Origin: Planctomycetota bacterium
GTDB lineage: Bacteria > Planctomycetota > UBA1135 > GCA-002686595
DNA: 64,000 nt
Assembly (NCBI GenBank): GCA_029259635.1
Contig: JAJDEU010000013.1
Location: 310,001 to 374,000 of the forward strand
Direction of reading: 5' to 3'
Both the position numbers and the translations under genes were made by a program. This document shows positions 54,060-62,725 of the stretch, piece by piece (the first letter of the stretch is position 1; each line of letters opens with the position of its first letter). The notes below the pieces were generated by a model. That model did no database searches. It was given only the letters and a program-made list of their open reading frames with translations, and had not been told where the DNA came from.

Positions 54060-56291
54060 ATGATCATTTCGAACTTCGCATCCCTCCTCGTCGTCCTGCT
54101 CGCCATCGTCGCCGTGATCGTCTTCCCGATCGCCGCGATTTACTTGATTTACAAGCTGGTGGCCGCCTTGTGCTGGTTGATCTGGCGCGGAGTCACCGGC
54201 ATCGCCGCCGGAGTTGGATACGGATTCAGAGGCGTCGGAATGGGCGCATCGCACATCTTTGCCTTCGTCAAGAACACCGTGGTCGATGCCCTTCGTCTCA
54301 TCGGTGCAGCGCTCACCTCGGTCTTCATGATCCCGCCCATCCTGGGCAACGTAATCCTCGGTCGTTGGTCGGCGGCGAATCATTATGGCCGCGCCTTTGA
54401 GAGCGAGATCAAAGAGGCCTGGATACGTTTCTATCGCCTGATCATTGGAAACCCCATCCGACTGATCGGATTGAAAGCTCTCACCGAGGGAGTCGAGAAG
54501 CGCTTGCCCGAAGTCATGGCCCATGCCCCCGGATCGGATCATCCCCGGGGTGGCGCAGATCGGTTTGAGGGTTATCGCATCACCGGTTCTCTTCCGCGCG
54601 GTGGTTCCGGTGCACGTCTCTACTTGGCGGAGCCGACCAAGGCGAAGTACGACCACTTCGCGAAGAACGGAATGGTCTGCCCCGGCGAAGTCGTCATCAA
54701 AGCCTTCTCGCTCGAAGACGGGTCGACCCTGCCTCAGATCGTCCGGGAGAGCCGTGCGCTCACGGCGGCGAAAGAGCTCGGCTTGGTCCTCGACCACACT
54801 CTCGCCGGCGAAAACTTCTGGTATGTGATGCCCTACGTGGACGGCCAAGACCTCGGCGCGGTCACGAGAGACATGCACACCGTATCGGGTAACGAAGGCC
54901 TCGACGCCAAGTCGATGCGGCAATTGCTGCAGACCTCCGCGCAACTACTCGCGACCCTGGATAAGTTCCACAGCGCGGGCTTGTGGCACAAGGACATCAA
55001 GCCGGGCAACGTGATCGTCTCGACCGGCAACCAGGCTCACTTGGTGGACTTCGGACTCGTCACGCCGCTCGCGTCGGCGATGACCTTGACCACACACGGA
55101 ACGGAATACTTCCGCGACCCGGAGATGGTTCGTTTGGCCATGCAGGGCGTCAAAGTACATGAAGTGGACGGCGTCAAATTCGATCTCTACAGCATGGGAG
55201 CCGTGCTCTTCTCCATGATCGAGAACTCCTTCCCCGCGCACGGCAACCTCTCACAGATCCGAAAACGCTGCCCCGAGGCTTTGCGCTGGATCGTGCGTCG
55301 TTCCATGGCGGATACGAAGAATCGCTACGGGTCTTCGCGCGAGATGCTCGCCGATGTCGCCACGGTGCTCGAGTCCTCGGATCCCTACGACGTTGTTCCC
55401 GCCGACCTGCCTTCCTTCGGCGAAGGTGCATCGCTTGCGGGCGCCGTGGACCCCGAGCTCTACCGAAGCTCGAGCTCCCCCGAGCGCGGCATCCCCGCTT
55501 TCAAAGCCGAGGAAAAAGATCCGACACCGGTCCGTCGACGTAGCCGTCAACTCCAACGCGGTGTTGCCCTCGCCGCTTCGCTTATGGTCGCAGTCGTGGT
55601 TGCCGTCGCTGTCTTAACGGTCACTCGGTCGACGCAGCACGGGGACTCTCTCATGGCGGCTCACGCTCAGGATCACACGGACGCGGTGATCGGTCGAGCC
55701 ATGGATGTACTGGAGACTCCGGAAGAAGAGCGCGTCCGCGCTCATTTGAACGATCACTTCGAATCAGTGAACGCCGGTCCAGCTTCCCTCGAAGCTCAGA
55801 TCGCCAGAGTGAGCGCGAGCTCAGCCGAATGCTATCGACACGGCGACCACAACCACCATCGCCCGGGATGCAACGGTCACGCCGGACAACCGATTGTCCT
55901 CGCCGCCCCCCCGAACGCTCGCCGATCGGATCCCTATGACGTGCTGATCCTCAACGATCTCCCGCCCTTGCTCAGCGAGAGCTATCTCGATCAAGTCAGC
56001 GATGCACTTCACGAAGCCGACATGCAGCCGCGTGGACTTGCGACCGACGACGAGCGCGAGATCGAATGGCTCGCGTCAGCGCGCAAAGCAGCTGGCGTCG
56101 GCCTCTCCGACGACCTTGAGTCTCTCGAGCGGCTCGAATCCTTCGTCGCGGATAACGAGATTCTCGATGCGGTGCTTTGGATCATGGAAGGCGAAAAAGA
56201 CGGCCTGATGATCTCACGCTTCGTCACCAAAGACGGCCCCGTAGGATTGGTTAATTCGGCCGTAAACCTCGGCTCCGCAGCGCGCAATTAG
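54060..56291 (+). CDS. Membrane Ser/Thr protein kinase
   Basis: 743 residues. N-terminal helices (about 8-45 and 75-100) precede a kinase domain at about 170-440. It has a G-loop LPRGGSGARLYLA, Lys214 in VVIKAF, the catalytic loop HKDIKPGN (D312) and DFG at 330-332. HKD replaces HRD, allowed in active kinases. A third helix lies near 503-525. The C-terminal 220 residues include a His/Cys-rich stretch (YRHGDHNHHRPGC). It lies 12 bp behind the sigma gene; the sigma may be a substrate. Confidence 0.85.
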   Translation: MIISNFASLLVVLLAIVAVIVFPIAAIYLIYKLVAALCWLIWRGVTGIAAGVGYGFRGVGMGASHIFAFVKNTVVDALRLIGAALTSVFMIPPILGNVILGRWSAANHYGRAFESEIKEAWIRFYRLIIGNPIRLIGLKALTEGVEKRLPEVMAHAPGSDHPRGGADRFEGYRITGSLPRGGSGARLYLAEPTKAKYDHFAKNGMVCPGEVVIKAFSLEDGSTLPQIVRESRALTAAKELGLVLDHTLAGENFWYVMPYVDGQDLGAVTRDMHTVSGNEGLDAKSMRQLLQTSAQLLATLDKFHSAGLWHKDIKPGNVIVSTGNQAHLVDFGLVTPLASAMTLTTHGTEYFRDPEMVRLAMQGVKVHEVDGVKFDLYSMGAVLFSMIENSFPAHGNLSQIRKRCPEALRWIVRRSMADTKNRYGSSREMLADVATVLESSDPYDVVPADLPSFGEGASLAGAVDPELYRSSSSPERGIPAFKAEEKDPTPVRRRSRQLQRGVALAASLMVAVVVAVAVLTVTRSTQHGDSLMAAHAQDHTDAVIGRAMDVLETPEEERVRAHLNDHFESVNAGPASLEAQIARVSASSAECYRHGDHNHHRPGCNGHAGQPIVLAAPPNARRSDPYDVLILNDLPPLLSESYLDQVSDALHEADMQPRGLATDDEREIEWLASARKAAGVGLSDDLESLERLESFVADNEILDAVLWIMEGEKDGLMISRFVTKDGPVGLVNSAVNLGSAARN

Positions 56292-56401
56292 TCCCGAATC
56301 CGGGGCTCAAGGGCCGTTCCGAGCCCGGGAGCGGCCGAACCGGGATCTCTCTTTGGAATTCGCTGGAGATCGACCGCCTCGATGGCCGAGACGACGATGA
56401 G

Positions 56402-57190
56402 ATGTTTTTCCGTAGAAAACCCAAAGCTTCGCGAGACGAGGAAGCGCCGAAAGCGGAGCTTCCGAAAAATAAGCGCAGGCACTACCGGCGCGAGCAGACG
56501 TCTGCGGAAGCGATTCAGTTCAAGCTAAAGCTCGAAGACGACGTCGAGTTCTTGGGTGAGTTCATCGACGCCTCCATCGGCGGAGCGGCCGCGCGTTTTA
56601 CGCTCGCCAATGATCCGGGGCTCAAGGTCGGCGACGAGGTTTTGGTCTGCATTACCGGCAAGCACCACGAAACCGGCATCGAGACTCCCGCGCGAATCGT
56701 CTACGTCGAGCCCGGCGGGAATCAGCACTGGCGCTATGCCTTCGAATTCACAAGCATCGGAAATTTGTACGCGCAGCTCGACGAGGCCAACGCTCCGATA
56801 TTCAATCGACGTCGCAATCGTCGGATTCTCATTCCTCCGGAGCAGGCCATTCGAGCCAAGCTTCTCTGGGGATCCAATGTGATCGATTGCAAGCTCTATG
56901 ATCTCTCGACCGGAGGCATCAGCGTCCTGCTAAAGAGTGAAACAGCAGAGCGGCTCGAGGGGATCGAGCGAGTACGAGTTCAAATCGACCTACACGGCAA
57001 TAATCAAATCATCGAAGGGGCCGCGGATATTCGTTATCGAAAGACACTCCCCGGTCGTGTCATGTTTGGAATTCAGTTCTGCGAGGAAGGCCAGAATTCC
57101 ATTGGGAAGCATGAGGTTGAGCTCGACCAGTTCATACGCGTACGGCGGCTGGTTATCGAGCGCTGGGAACGAGCAATTCGGTCCGCCTAG
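56402..57190 (+). CDS. Tandem PilZ-domain protein
   Basis: 262 residues with two PilZ-like domains. The first has RRHYRR (about 25-30) and DASIGG; the second has RRRNRR (about 136-141) and DLSTGG, the RxxxR and (D/N)xSxxG motifs that bind cyclic di-GMP. Probably a cytoplasmic c-di-GMP receptor. It follows the kinase by 110 bp. A stem-loop of 6 bp (57208-57226) lies after its stop. Confidence 0.82.
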   Translation: MFFRRKPKASRDEEAPKAELPKNKRRHYRREQTSAEAIQFKLKLEDDVEFLGEFIDASIGGAAARFTLANDPGLKVGDEVLVCITGKHHETGIETPARIVYVEPGGNQHWRYAFEFTSIGNLYAQLDEANAPIFNRRRNRRILIPPEQAIRAKLLWGSNVIDCKLYDLSTGGISVLLKSETAERLEGIERVRVQIDLHGNNQIIEGAADIRYRKTLPGRVMFGIQFCEEGQNSIGKHEVELDQFIRVRRLVIERWERAIRSA

Positions 57191-57268
57191 CAGCGCTTGC
57201 GGAAGAACCGGGACTGTAACTCCCGGGAAGGCGCGGGTAGTCGCTTCTACCGGGAGTAGAATGATCGG

Positions 57269-58705
57269 GTGTTCGATTTTGTGGATCCGACTCATCTCGT
57301 TTTAGCTGCGCTCGTCGGCGCGCTGTCGATCTATTCCGCGGGGCACGCGCTCCTGCACAATCAGGATTCGAGATCCGCTTTAGTCTGGCTTGCAACCTGC
57401 CTGGCCTGGCCCATCGTCGGACCCACCGTTTACTGGGTCTTCGGAATCAACCGGATCGAGACGAAGGGCCGTAAGCTCCAAGACCGCTTTCCAAAAGAAG
57501 CCGTCGGGGTGCGCGAAGAGCATCACGTCCCCTCAATCTCAGAAGACCTGCCCAACAAATGGGCAAAGTTGATTCGCGTCTCTGAGAACGTCACCGGTCG
57601 CCCATTACTCGGAGGCAACGACGTCCGTGCGCTCAGGTGTGGCGAGGAGGCTTATCCGCAGATGCTCGCCGCGATCCGATCCGCGACCGTGAGCGTTCGG
57701 TTGATCTCCTACATCTTTGACAACGATAAGATCGGGAACGAATTCTGCGATGCCCTTCGCGATGCAACCCATCGCGGCGTCGACGTAAAGGTCCTGCTCG
57801 ACGGAATCGGCGAGCGACATTCGCTGCTCCGCATGAGCGCCGTCCTCGAACAGGCGGGCGTCAACGCTCGTCGGTTTCTCCCACCCTCTCTGATCCCCCC
57901 GTCGCTCCACATCAACCTACGCAACCACCGCAAGATCCTGGTTGTCGACGGAGTCTTAGGGTTCACCGGGGGTATGAACATCAGCGACCGACACTTCGTT
58001 GCCGCCCCGCGCAAGAAGCGCCCTGTCGTCGACCTACACTTCGCCATCAAGGGCCCCATCGTCAGACAGATGGAGGAGGTCTTCCTCGAAGACTGGAGCT
58101 TCGTCACCGACGAAGATTGCGCGCCGACCCCGGCCCCGGCCAACGAGTCAGCGGGAATGAACCACTGTCGAGCCATCAGCGACGGGCCCAACGAGGACAT
58201 CGGCAAACTCAAGTGGATACTCCTTGGCGCCATTTCATCTGCCCAGAAGAGCCTCCGGATCATGACGCCCTACTTCATTCCCAATGAAGAGCTCGTCTCG
58301 GCAATCAACGCCGCGTCTCTGCGAGGAGTCCGAGTTGAAGTCATCCTCCCCGGCGAGCTCGACATCCAACCGGTCGGCTGGGCCGCTCGCAATCACCTGC
58401 TCAGTCTCCTCCCCTTCGGCGTTCGCGTCTTTCGCTCGCCGCCACCCTTCGTCCACACCAAGTTGCTCATTATCGACGACCACTACATGATGGTCGGTTC
58501 CGCGAATCTCGATCCTCGCAGCCTTCGCTTGAACTTCGAGTTCAACCTCGAGATCTACGGGGAAAGTTGCGTGCAAACCCTGATCGAGCACTTCGAGTCG
58601 GTCCTTGAACAAGCCGAGCCCATCACCGCAGAGGAGCTCAAGGGCCGAAAAATTTGGATTCGTATTCGAGACGCCGTCGCGTTCCTCTTTTCCCCCTACC
58701 TCTAG
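57269..58705 (+). CDS. cls: Cardiolipin synthase, phospholipase D family
   Basis: 478 residues from GTG 57269. Two N-terminal helices (VLAALVGALSIYSAG and LVWLATCLAWPIVGPTVYW) anchor it. The two HKD motifs are HRKILVVDGVLGFTGGMN and HTKLLIIDDHYMMVGSANLD. It joins two phosphatidylglycerol molecules, or PG and PE, to form cardiolipin. Confidence 0.93.
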   Translation: MFDFVDPTHLVLAALVGALSIYSAGHALLHNQDSRSALVWLATCLAWPIVGPTVYWVFGINRIETKGRKLQDRFPKEAVGVREEHHVPSISEDLPNKWAKLIRVSENVTGRPLLGGNDVRALRCGEEAYPQMLAAIRSATVSVRLISYIFDNDKIGNEFCDALRDATHRGVDVKVLLDGIGERHSLLRMSAVLEQAGVNARRFLPPSLIPPSLHINLRNHRKILVVDGVLGFTGGMNISDRHFVAAPRKKRPVVDLHFAIKGPIVRQMEEVFLEDWSFVTDEDCAPTPAPANESAGMNHCRAISDGPNEDIGKLKWILLGAISSAQKSLRIMTPYFIPNEELVSAINAASLRGVRVEVILPGELDIQPVGWAARNHLLSLLPFGVRVFRSPPPFVHTKLLIIDDHYMMVGSANLDPRSLRLNFEFNLEIYGESCVQTLIEHFESVLEQAEPITAEELKGRKIWIRIRDAVAFLFSPYL

Positions 58706-58737
58706 TCGCCCTCAACCTGGTACCAGCCACGCCTCCC

Positions 58738-59451
58738 ATGAGACGAGCTCTTCTCATCTTCTTCGCCTGTGGAATACTGACTTCCACCTCCCGCCAGTCC
58801 GCGAGCCGCCAAGCTCCTTCCCCGCAAGCCGTTCCCGGCCAGCTCCAGGTCGGAATCCTCGTGATCGAGGGCGTCTACAACACCGAGCTGACCGCGCCGA
58901 TGGATATGTTTCATCACACGATCTTCCACACGGATCCCGGTATGCGGGTCTTTCTCGTGTCGGAGAGCGAGCAACCGGTGACCAGCTTTGAGGGTTTGCG
59001 AATTCTCCCGGACTACAGCTTTGCCAATTGCCCGGACATCGACGTGCTCGTCGTTCCCAGCGCCGAGCACAATCTAGATACCGACCTTGAGAACGAACGC
59101 CTTATCGAGTTCGTTCGCGACCGCGGCGAAAAAGCTCAGTGGATCATGTCTCTATGCGATGGAGCCTTTGTCCTCGCGCAGGCCGGCCTCCTGGATGGAA
59201 AAGCCGCGACGACCTTTCCCTCCGACATTCCGGCCTTCGCGGAAAAGTTCGGCGAGCGAGTCAACGTTCGATCGGATGTCAGTTTCGTCCATGACGGCAA
59301 GGCCATCACTTCCGTTGGCGGCGCGCCGTCTTTTGAGGCCGCGCTCTATCTGTGCGAAGTCCTCTATGGAGCGAAAGCCGCTCGTGGAATTGCAGGCGGA
59401 CTCGTGATTGATTGGGACCTTGAGACCGTCTCTCACGAAAAACACGAGTAG
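58738..59451 (+). CDS. DJ-1/PfpI-family protein with export signal
   Basis: 237 residues from ATG 58738. After a short hydrophobic signal with lipobox-like FFAC (Cys11), the core shows LQVGILVIEGVYNTEL and the nucleophile elbow with C140 in SLCDGAFVLAQAGLLDG. The closest group is the GATase1 part of AraC-like regulators and isonitrile-hydratase-like proteins. No DNA-binding domain follows. Function unknown; secretion is unusual for the family. Confidence 0.75.
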   Translation: MRRALLIFFACGILTSTSRQSASRQAPSPQAVPGQLQVGILVIEGVYNTELTAPMDMFHHTIFHTDPGMRVFLVSESEQPVTSFEGLRILPDYSFANCPDIDVLVVPSAEHNLDTDLENERLIEFVRDRGEKAQWIMSLCDGAFVLAQAGLLDGKAATTFPSDIPAFAEKFGERVNVRSDVSFVHDGKAITSVGGAPSFEAALYLCEVLYGAKAARGIAGGLVIDWDLETVSHEKHE

Positions 59452-59497
59452 GCGATCGTAGCTCGCCCGTGCGCGACGAACGGCACACGGGACCTCC

Positions 59498-60742
59498 TCA
59501 GTGGATCAACGGAGAAGCTAACGGCTTTAAGAGCTCGGCGTCGATCGACTCATCGGTAAGCGTGCCGAGGAAGGCCACGATGTCATCGATCTCGCTGGCA
59601 CTCAACTCGAGCGGCACCATGGTGACCTCGCCATGGTCATGCGGGGGTCGTGCGTTTTCGAGCGTCGAATAGAAGTGCACAACGTCGCGCAAGCTCTCGA
59701 GTTGACCCTGGTGCATGTAGGGGCCGGTCTTCGCCACGTTGCGAAGTGTCGGAGTCTTGAACTCGCCCCAAGTCTCCCCGCGTAGAACGGGCTCGGGCAT
59801 CGAGTGCTCGGGATCGTCGCCAAAAGGTCCCGCCCCTCGGAATTCAGCCCCGAGCAGCGACCGAATTCCGCCGTAACGTCCGGAGTCCGGCGGCCGATGG
59901 CCATCGAGAAGCGGCACGCGCGTGTCATGGAATTCACGATCGCTGAAGAGCGGGCCGGCATGACAGAGGCGGCAGTTCGCAGCACCGACAAAGAGGGACA
60001 AGCCGCGAAGCTCGGAACTCGTCAATGCGGCATTGACCTCCGAGCTACCGCTCTCCTCCTCAGCGATGAACCGGTCGAACCTCGAGGATCGTGAGATCAA
60101 CTTGCGTTCGTAGGCTTCCATCGCCTTCCCCACGTTGACGAACAGCCGATCGATATCCTCCGGCCTCTCCGAGTGAGGCAAGGCTCCAAAGACAGCCTCA
60201 TAAGCGCCCCTGAGATCTGGGTCTTGCCGTATGAGAGCGGCGATCGCGACCCGACTCATCCCATGCTCGACCTCCGACTCGAGCGGACCCAGCGCCTGGG
60301 ACCAGAGCGTGTCAGCACGCCCATCCCAAAAGAACCACCGGTTGTAGGCCACATTCCACAGGGACGGCGTGTGACGCGGGCCCACCTCGAGCCCTTGCGC
60401 CAGCTGCTTTCCGTCGGCGAAGGACAGCTCGGGATCGTGGCATGTCGAGCAAGACACTTCGCCGTTCGCCGACAGGCGGCGATCGAAGAACAAAAACTGC
60501 CCAAGGATGGCCGCTCGCTCGTCGTCGGCCCATCGATTCGTCGGGCTAGCGGGCAGAGCCGGGAGCGGCGAGTGCTGCCGCGCCCGCCGGAGGGTTTCCG
60601 CGTCGATCGCCGATCCGAGAACAGAATCGGGCCGAGAGGGGCTCTCCTGCTGCCGTTCGACAGGAATACAGCTCGCGATAGCCAGAAAAGTAAAGACCGC
60701 TAGCGCCGGACACCGATAGCCAAAGCAATCGCTGCGCCTCAT
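59498..60742 (-). CDS. Di-haem cytochrome c peroxidase / MauG-like lipoprotein
   Basis: 414 residues with lipobox LAIASC (Cys25). Two haem-binding motifs: CSTCH near 98-102 and CRLCH near 257-261. FFDRRLSANGEVSCSTCH, SLWNVAYNRWFFWDGRADTL and FKTPTLRNVAKTGPYMHQG are typical of bacterial di-haem peroxidases. It should reduce peroxide with electrons from cytochromes or act as a MauG-like oxidase in the periplasm. Convergent with the DJ-1-like gene. Confidence 0.9.
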   Translation of the reverse strand: MRRSDCFGYRCPALAVFTFLAIASCIPVERQQESPSRPDSVLGSAIDAETLRRARQHSPLPALPASPTNRWADDERAAILGQFLFFDRRLSANGEVSCSTCHDPELSFADGKQLAQGLEVGPRHTPSLWNVAYNRWFFWDGRADTLWSQALGPLESEVEHGMSRVAIAALIRQDPDLRGAYEAVFGALPHSERPEDIDRLFVNVGKAMEAYERKLISRSSRFDRFIAEEESGSSEVNAALTSSELRGLSLFVGAANCRLCHAGPLFSDREFHDTRVPLLDGHRPPDSGRYGGIRSLLGAEFRGAGPFGDDPEHSMPEPVLRGETWGEFKTPTLRNVAKTGPYMHQGQLESLRDVVHFYSTLENARPPHDHGEVTMVPLELSASEIDDIVAFLGTLTDESIDAELLKPLASPLIH

Positions 60743-60844
60743 TTCGAGCCGCCGGTTCCGGACGTTTTGGGGAAAGCGTCAACACGCGTGTGACCGCGGG
60801 AGCTTTCCTTCGCACTCATCTCGCCTTCGCCCATACCAAACGCC

Positions 60845-62674
60845 ATGTCTCCCAGAGTTCACTTCTCGAGTGCGACGATTCTAGCGCTTGCGCTCCACTC
60901 CATGCTCGCTTCTCCGGTCTTTCCCGAGGGTGAAGTCATTGAGAAGATTGAGGTTCATTCGCGCGCACCGAGGCTTCCTGTCCTCCCGCCCACTTTCCGC
61001 GATCAAGTCGAGAGCGAGCTCGACTCACTGCCCGATCTCGCGACCAGCCCCACAACAAAGCTCCATAGCTTTGCCGAGCTTGTCCACTCTTCCCCTCACC
61101 TGACCGATGTTGCACGCGCGGTCTACATCGATTGGATCGCTCGCGTCTTCCAAGCGCGAAACGAAACGAGCACTGGACTCGGCTATGCACACGACGCCTA
61201 CCGACTACGCCGGCGCGCGCTTGGAGCGGGACATGCGCAATGCGCCGAAAGCCTTCGGCTCATCGAGGCGTTGCGAGTCTCGCCCTCAAACTCTGTACTG
61301 ATCGATTCCGAATTGACGAAAGAGTCGCAGCCGCAGGTAAAGATTGATCCGCCGTCGTGGTCGCTCGCGACCATTGCTCTAGAGTCTGGCTCACCCGATC
61401 AGATAGAGCGCGCATTGAAAGAGCTGCGCAGTACTCAAACTGAGCGAGAGAGCTCGTCCAAGCCCGCCTCGGTAACCGACGCCGAACAAACCGAACAGCT
61501 TCTGCTCGCGAAGCTTCTCATCGAGAGTGATCAAACTGTCGAAGCCGAGAAAACTCTAACCGCTCTCGCAAGACACGAAGAGGTCCGCGCGACAGTTAAA
61601 AAGCCCGCGACGCTCCTGCTCTCCGATCTTCACTTCGAAGCCGGAAGGCTAGCCGCCTCTGAAACACTTCTGGATAAGATCGACACACCGGCTGATGAGG
61701 CCGAGTTTGTCGCTCTAGCTTGGCGAAAAGCACGACTTCAAAACGCGAAAGGCTATGGCGAAGAAGCGGAGCGAGACCTAACTCAACTAATTCACAAATT
61801 CTCCATTCGCAAGTCGCCCGACCCGACTTCCGTGGCACGAGTTCATCACGTTTTTGCCGAGGTCTCGCACTCGAGAGAGCGCTTCCAAGCCGCTCTCCGA
61901 GAGGCCACGCTCGCAGCAGCTCAACGCAAACACTCGCTGGGTCCATTTCATCGCGACACGCTGGACTCCGAACGGCTCATGGCTCGCTCGCTGGCCGGGC
62001 TCGGTCAGGGACGCGAAGCAGCCGATCGCCTCACTCGCTTGATGGATCTCTCCAGCGACGCCTTCGGCCTAAAGTGCGCTCTTACGCTCAGCATCCAATT
62101 TGACCTAGCGGCAACTCTCTCGGAGTCTCCGAGCTTCAAAGACAATCAAGCTCTCGCCTCCGAACTCTTCTCACGCAATATCTTGGAACGCGCTGCACTC
62201 TTCGGAGAGCACGATGCAAGAACTCTCGCATCGCAGCACCAACTCGCCATCCACCGCTTGCGCGAAGGGCGGCCGACTTCGGCAGCCAAGCTCCTGCGCA
62301 AAGTACTCGATCAGCGCACAACCCGGATGGGCTTGAGCCACCCCGCAACGATTGACGCTTGCAGAACCCTCGCGGTTGTCCTCGATGGACTGGGAAGGAC
62401 ATCCGAAGCTCTAGAACTCTTCCAATCCAACGTCGAGAACTGCCGCACTCACTTCGAGGTCGACCATCCCTTCAACGTTCAGACTCTGAAGGACTTGTGT
62501 GAGCACCTCCAACGGCACAATCAACTCGAAGAGAGCAACCTCGAAGTCGCGCGGCGAATCGAGAGCCTCAAGAGTTTTGAAGGTCAAACCGATTCGAACA
62601 TCCGGGCGATCTATCAAGGCCTAGCCCGTACCGGCGATCCAATCTCGCCGCTCGCCAGCTTGGGAGAGCGCTAG
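60845..62674 (+). CDS. Exported TPR-repeat protein
   Basis: 609 residues with a signal peptide-like N-terminus (TILALALHSMLASPVF). The rest is helical. Clear kinesin-light-chain-type TPRs lie toward the C-terminus: ARTLASQHQLAIHRLREGRP, HPATIDACRTLAVVLDGLGR and HPFNVQTLKDLCEHLQRHNQ. The middle contains looser repeats. Such proteins are protein-interaction scaffolds; no catalytic part is seen. Confidence 0.75.
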   Translation: MSPRVHFSSATILALALHSMLASPVFPEGEVIEKIEVHSRAPRLPVLPPTFRDQVESELDSLPDLATSPTTKLHSFAELVHSSPHLTDVARAVYIDWIARVFQARNETSTGLGYAHDAYRLRRRALGAGHAQCAESLRLIEALRVSPSNSVLIDSELTKESQPQVKIDPPSWSLATIALESGSPDQIERALKELRSTQTERESSSKPASVTDAEQTEQLLLAKLLIESDQTVEAEKTLTALARHEEVRATVKKPATLLLSDLHFEAGRLAASETLLDKIDTPADEAEFVALAWRKARLQNAKGYGEEAERDLTQLIHKFSIRKSPDPTSVARVHHVFAEVSHSRERFQAALREATLAAAQRKHSLGPFHRDTLDSERLMARSLAGLGQGREAADRLTRLMDLSSDAFGLKCALTLSIQFDLAATLSESPSFKDNQALASELFSRNILERAALFGEHDARTLASQHQLAIHRLREGRPTSAAKLLRKVLDQRTTRMGLSHPATIDACRTLAVVLDGLGRTSEALELFQSNVENCRTHFEVDHPFNVQTLKDLCEHLQRHNQLEESNLEVARRIESLKSFEGQTDSNIRAIYQGLARTGDPISPLASLGER

Positions 62675-62702
62675 CAGCCCGCAATATTCGGCAACGGGCG
62701 AA

Positions 62703-62725
62703 CTCGCGATCTACTCGATCGCGAG
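62703..62725. terminator. Inverted repeat between convergent genes
   Basis: CTCGCGAT (62703-62710) and ATCGCGAG (62718-62725) pair perfectly around 7 nt and overlap the last codons of the squalene-oxidase-repeat gene. There is no T-run; possible bidirectional terminator. Confidence 0.35.

Noticed and set aside
53220..54944. 574-residue open frame on the minus strand
   Set aside because: It lies opposite the sigma-factor and kinase genes, has His/Asp/Arg-rich composition typical of a GC-rich antisense frame, and shows no domain.
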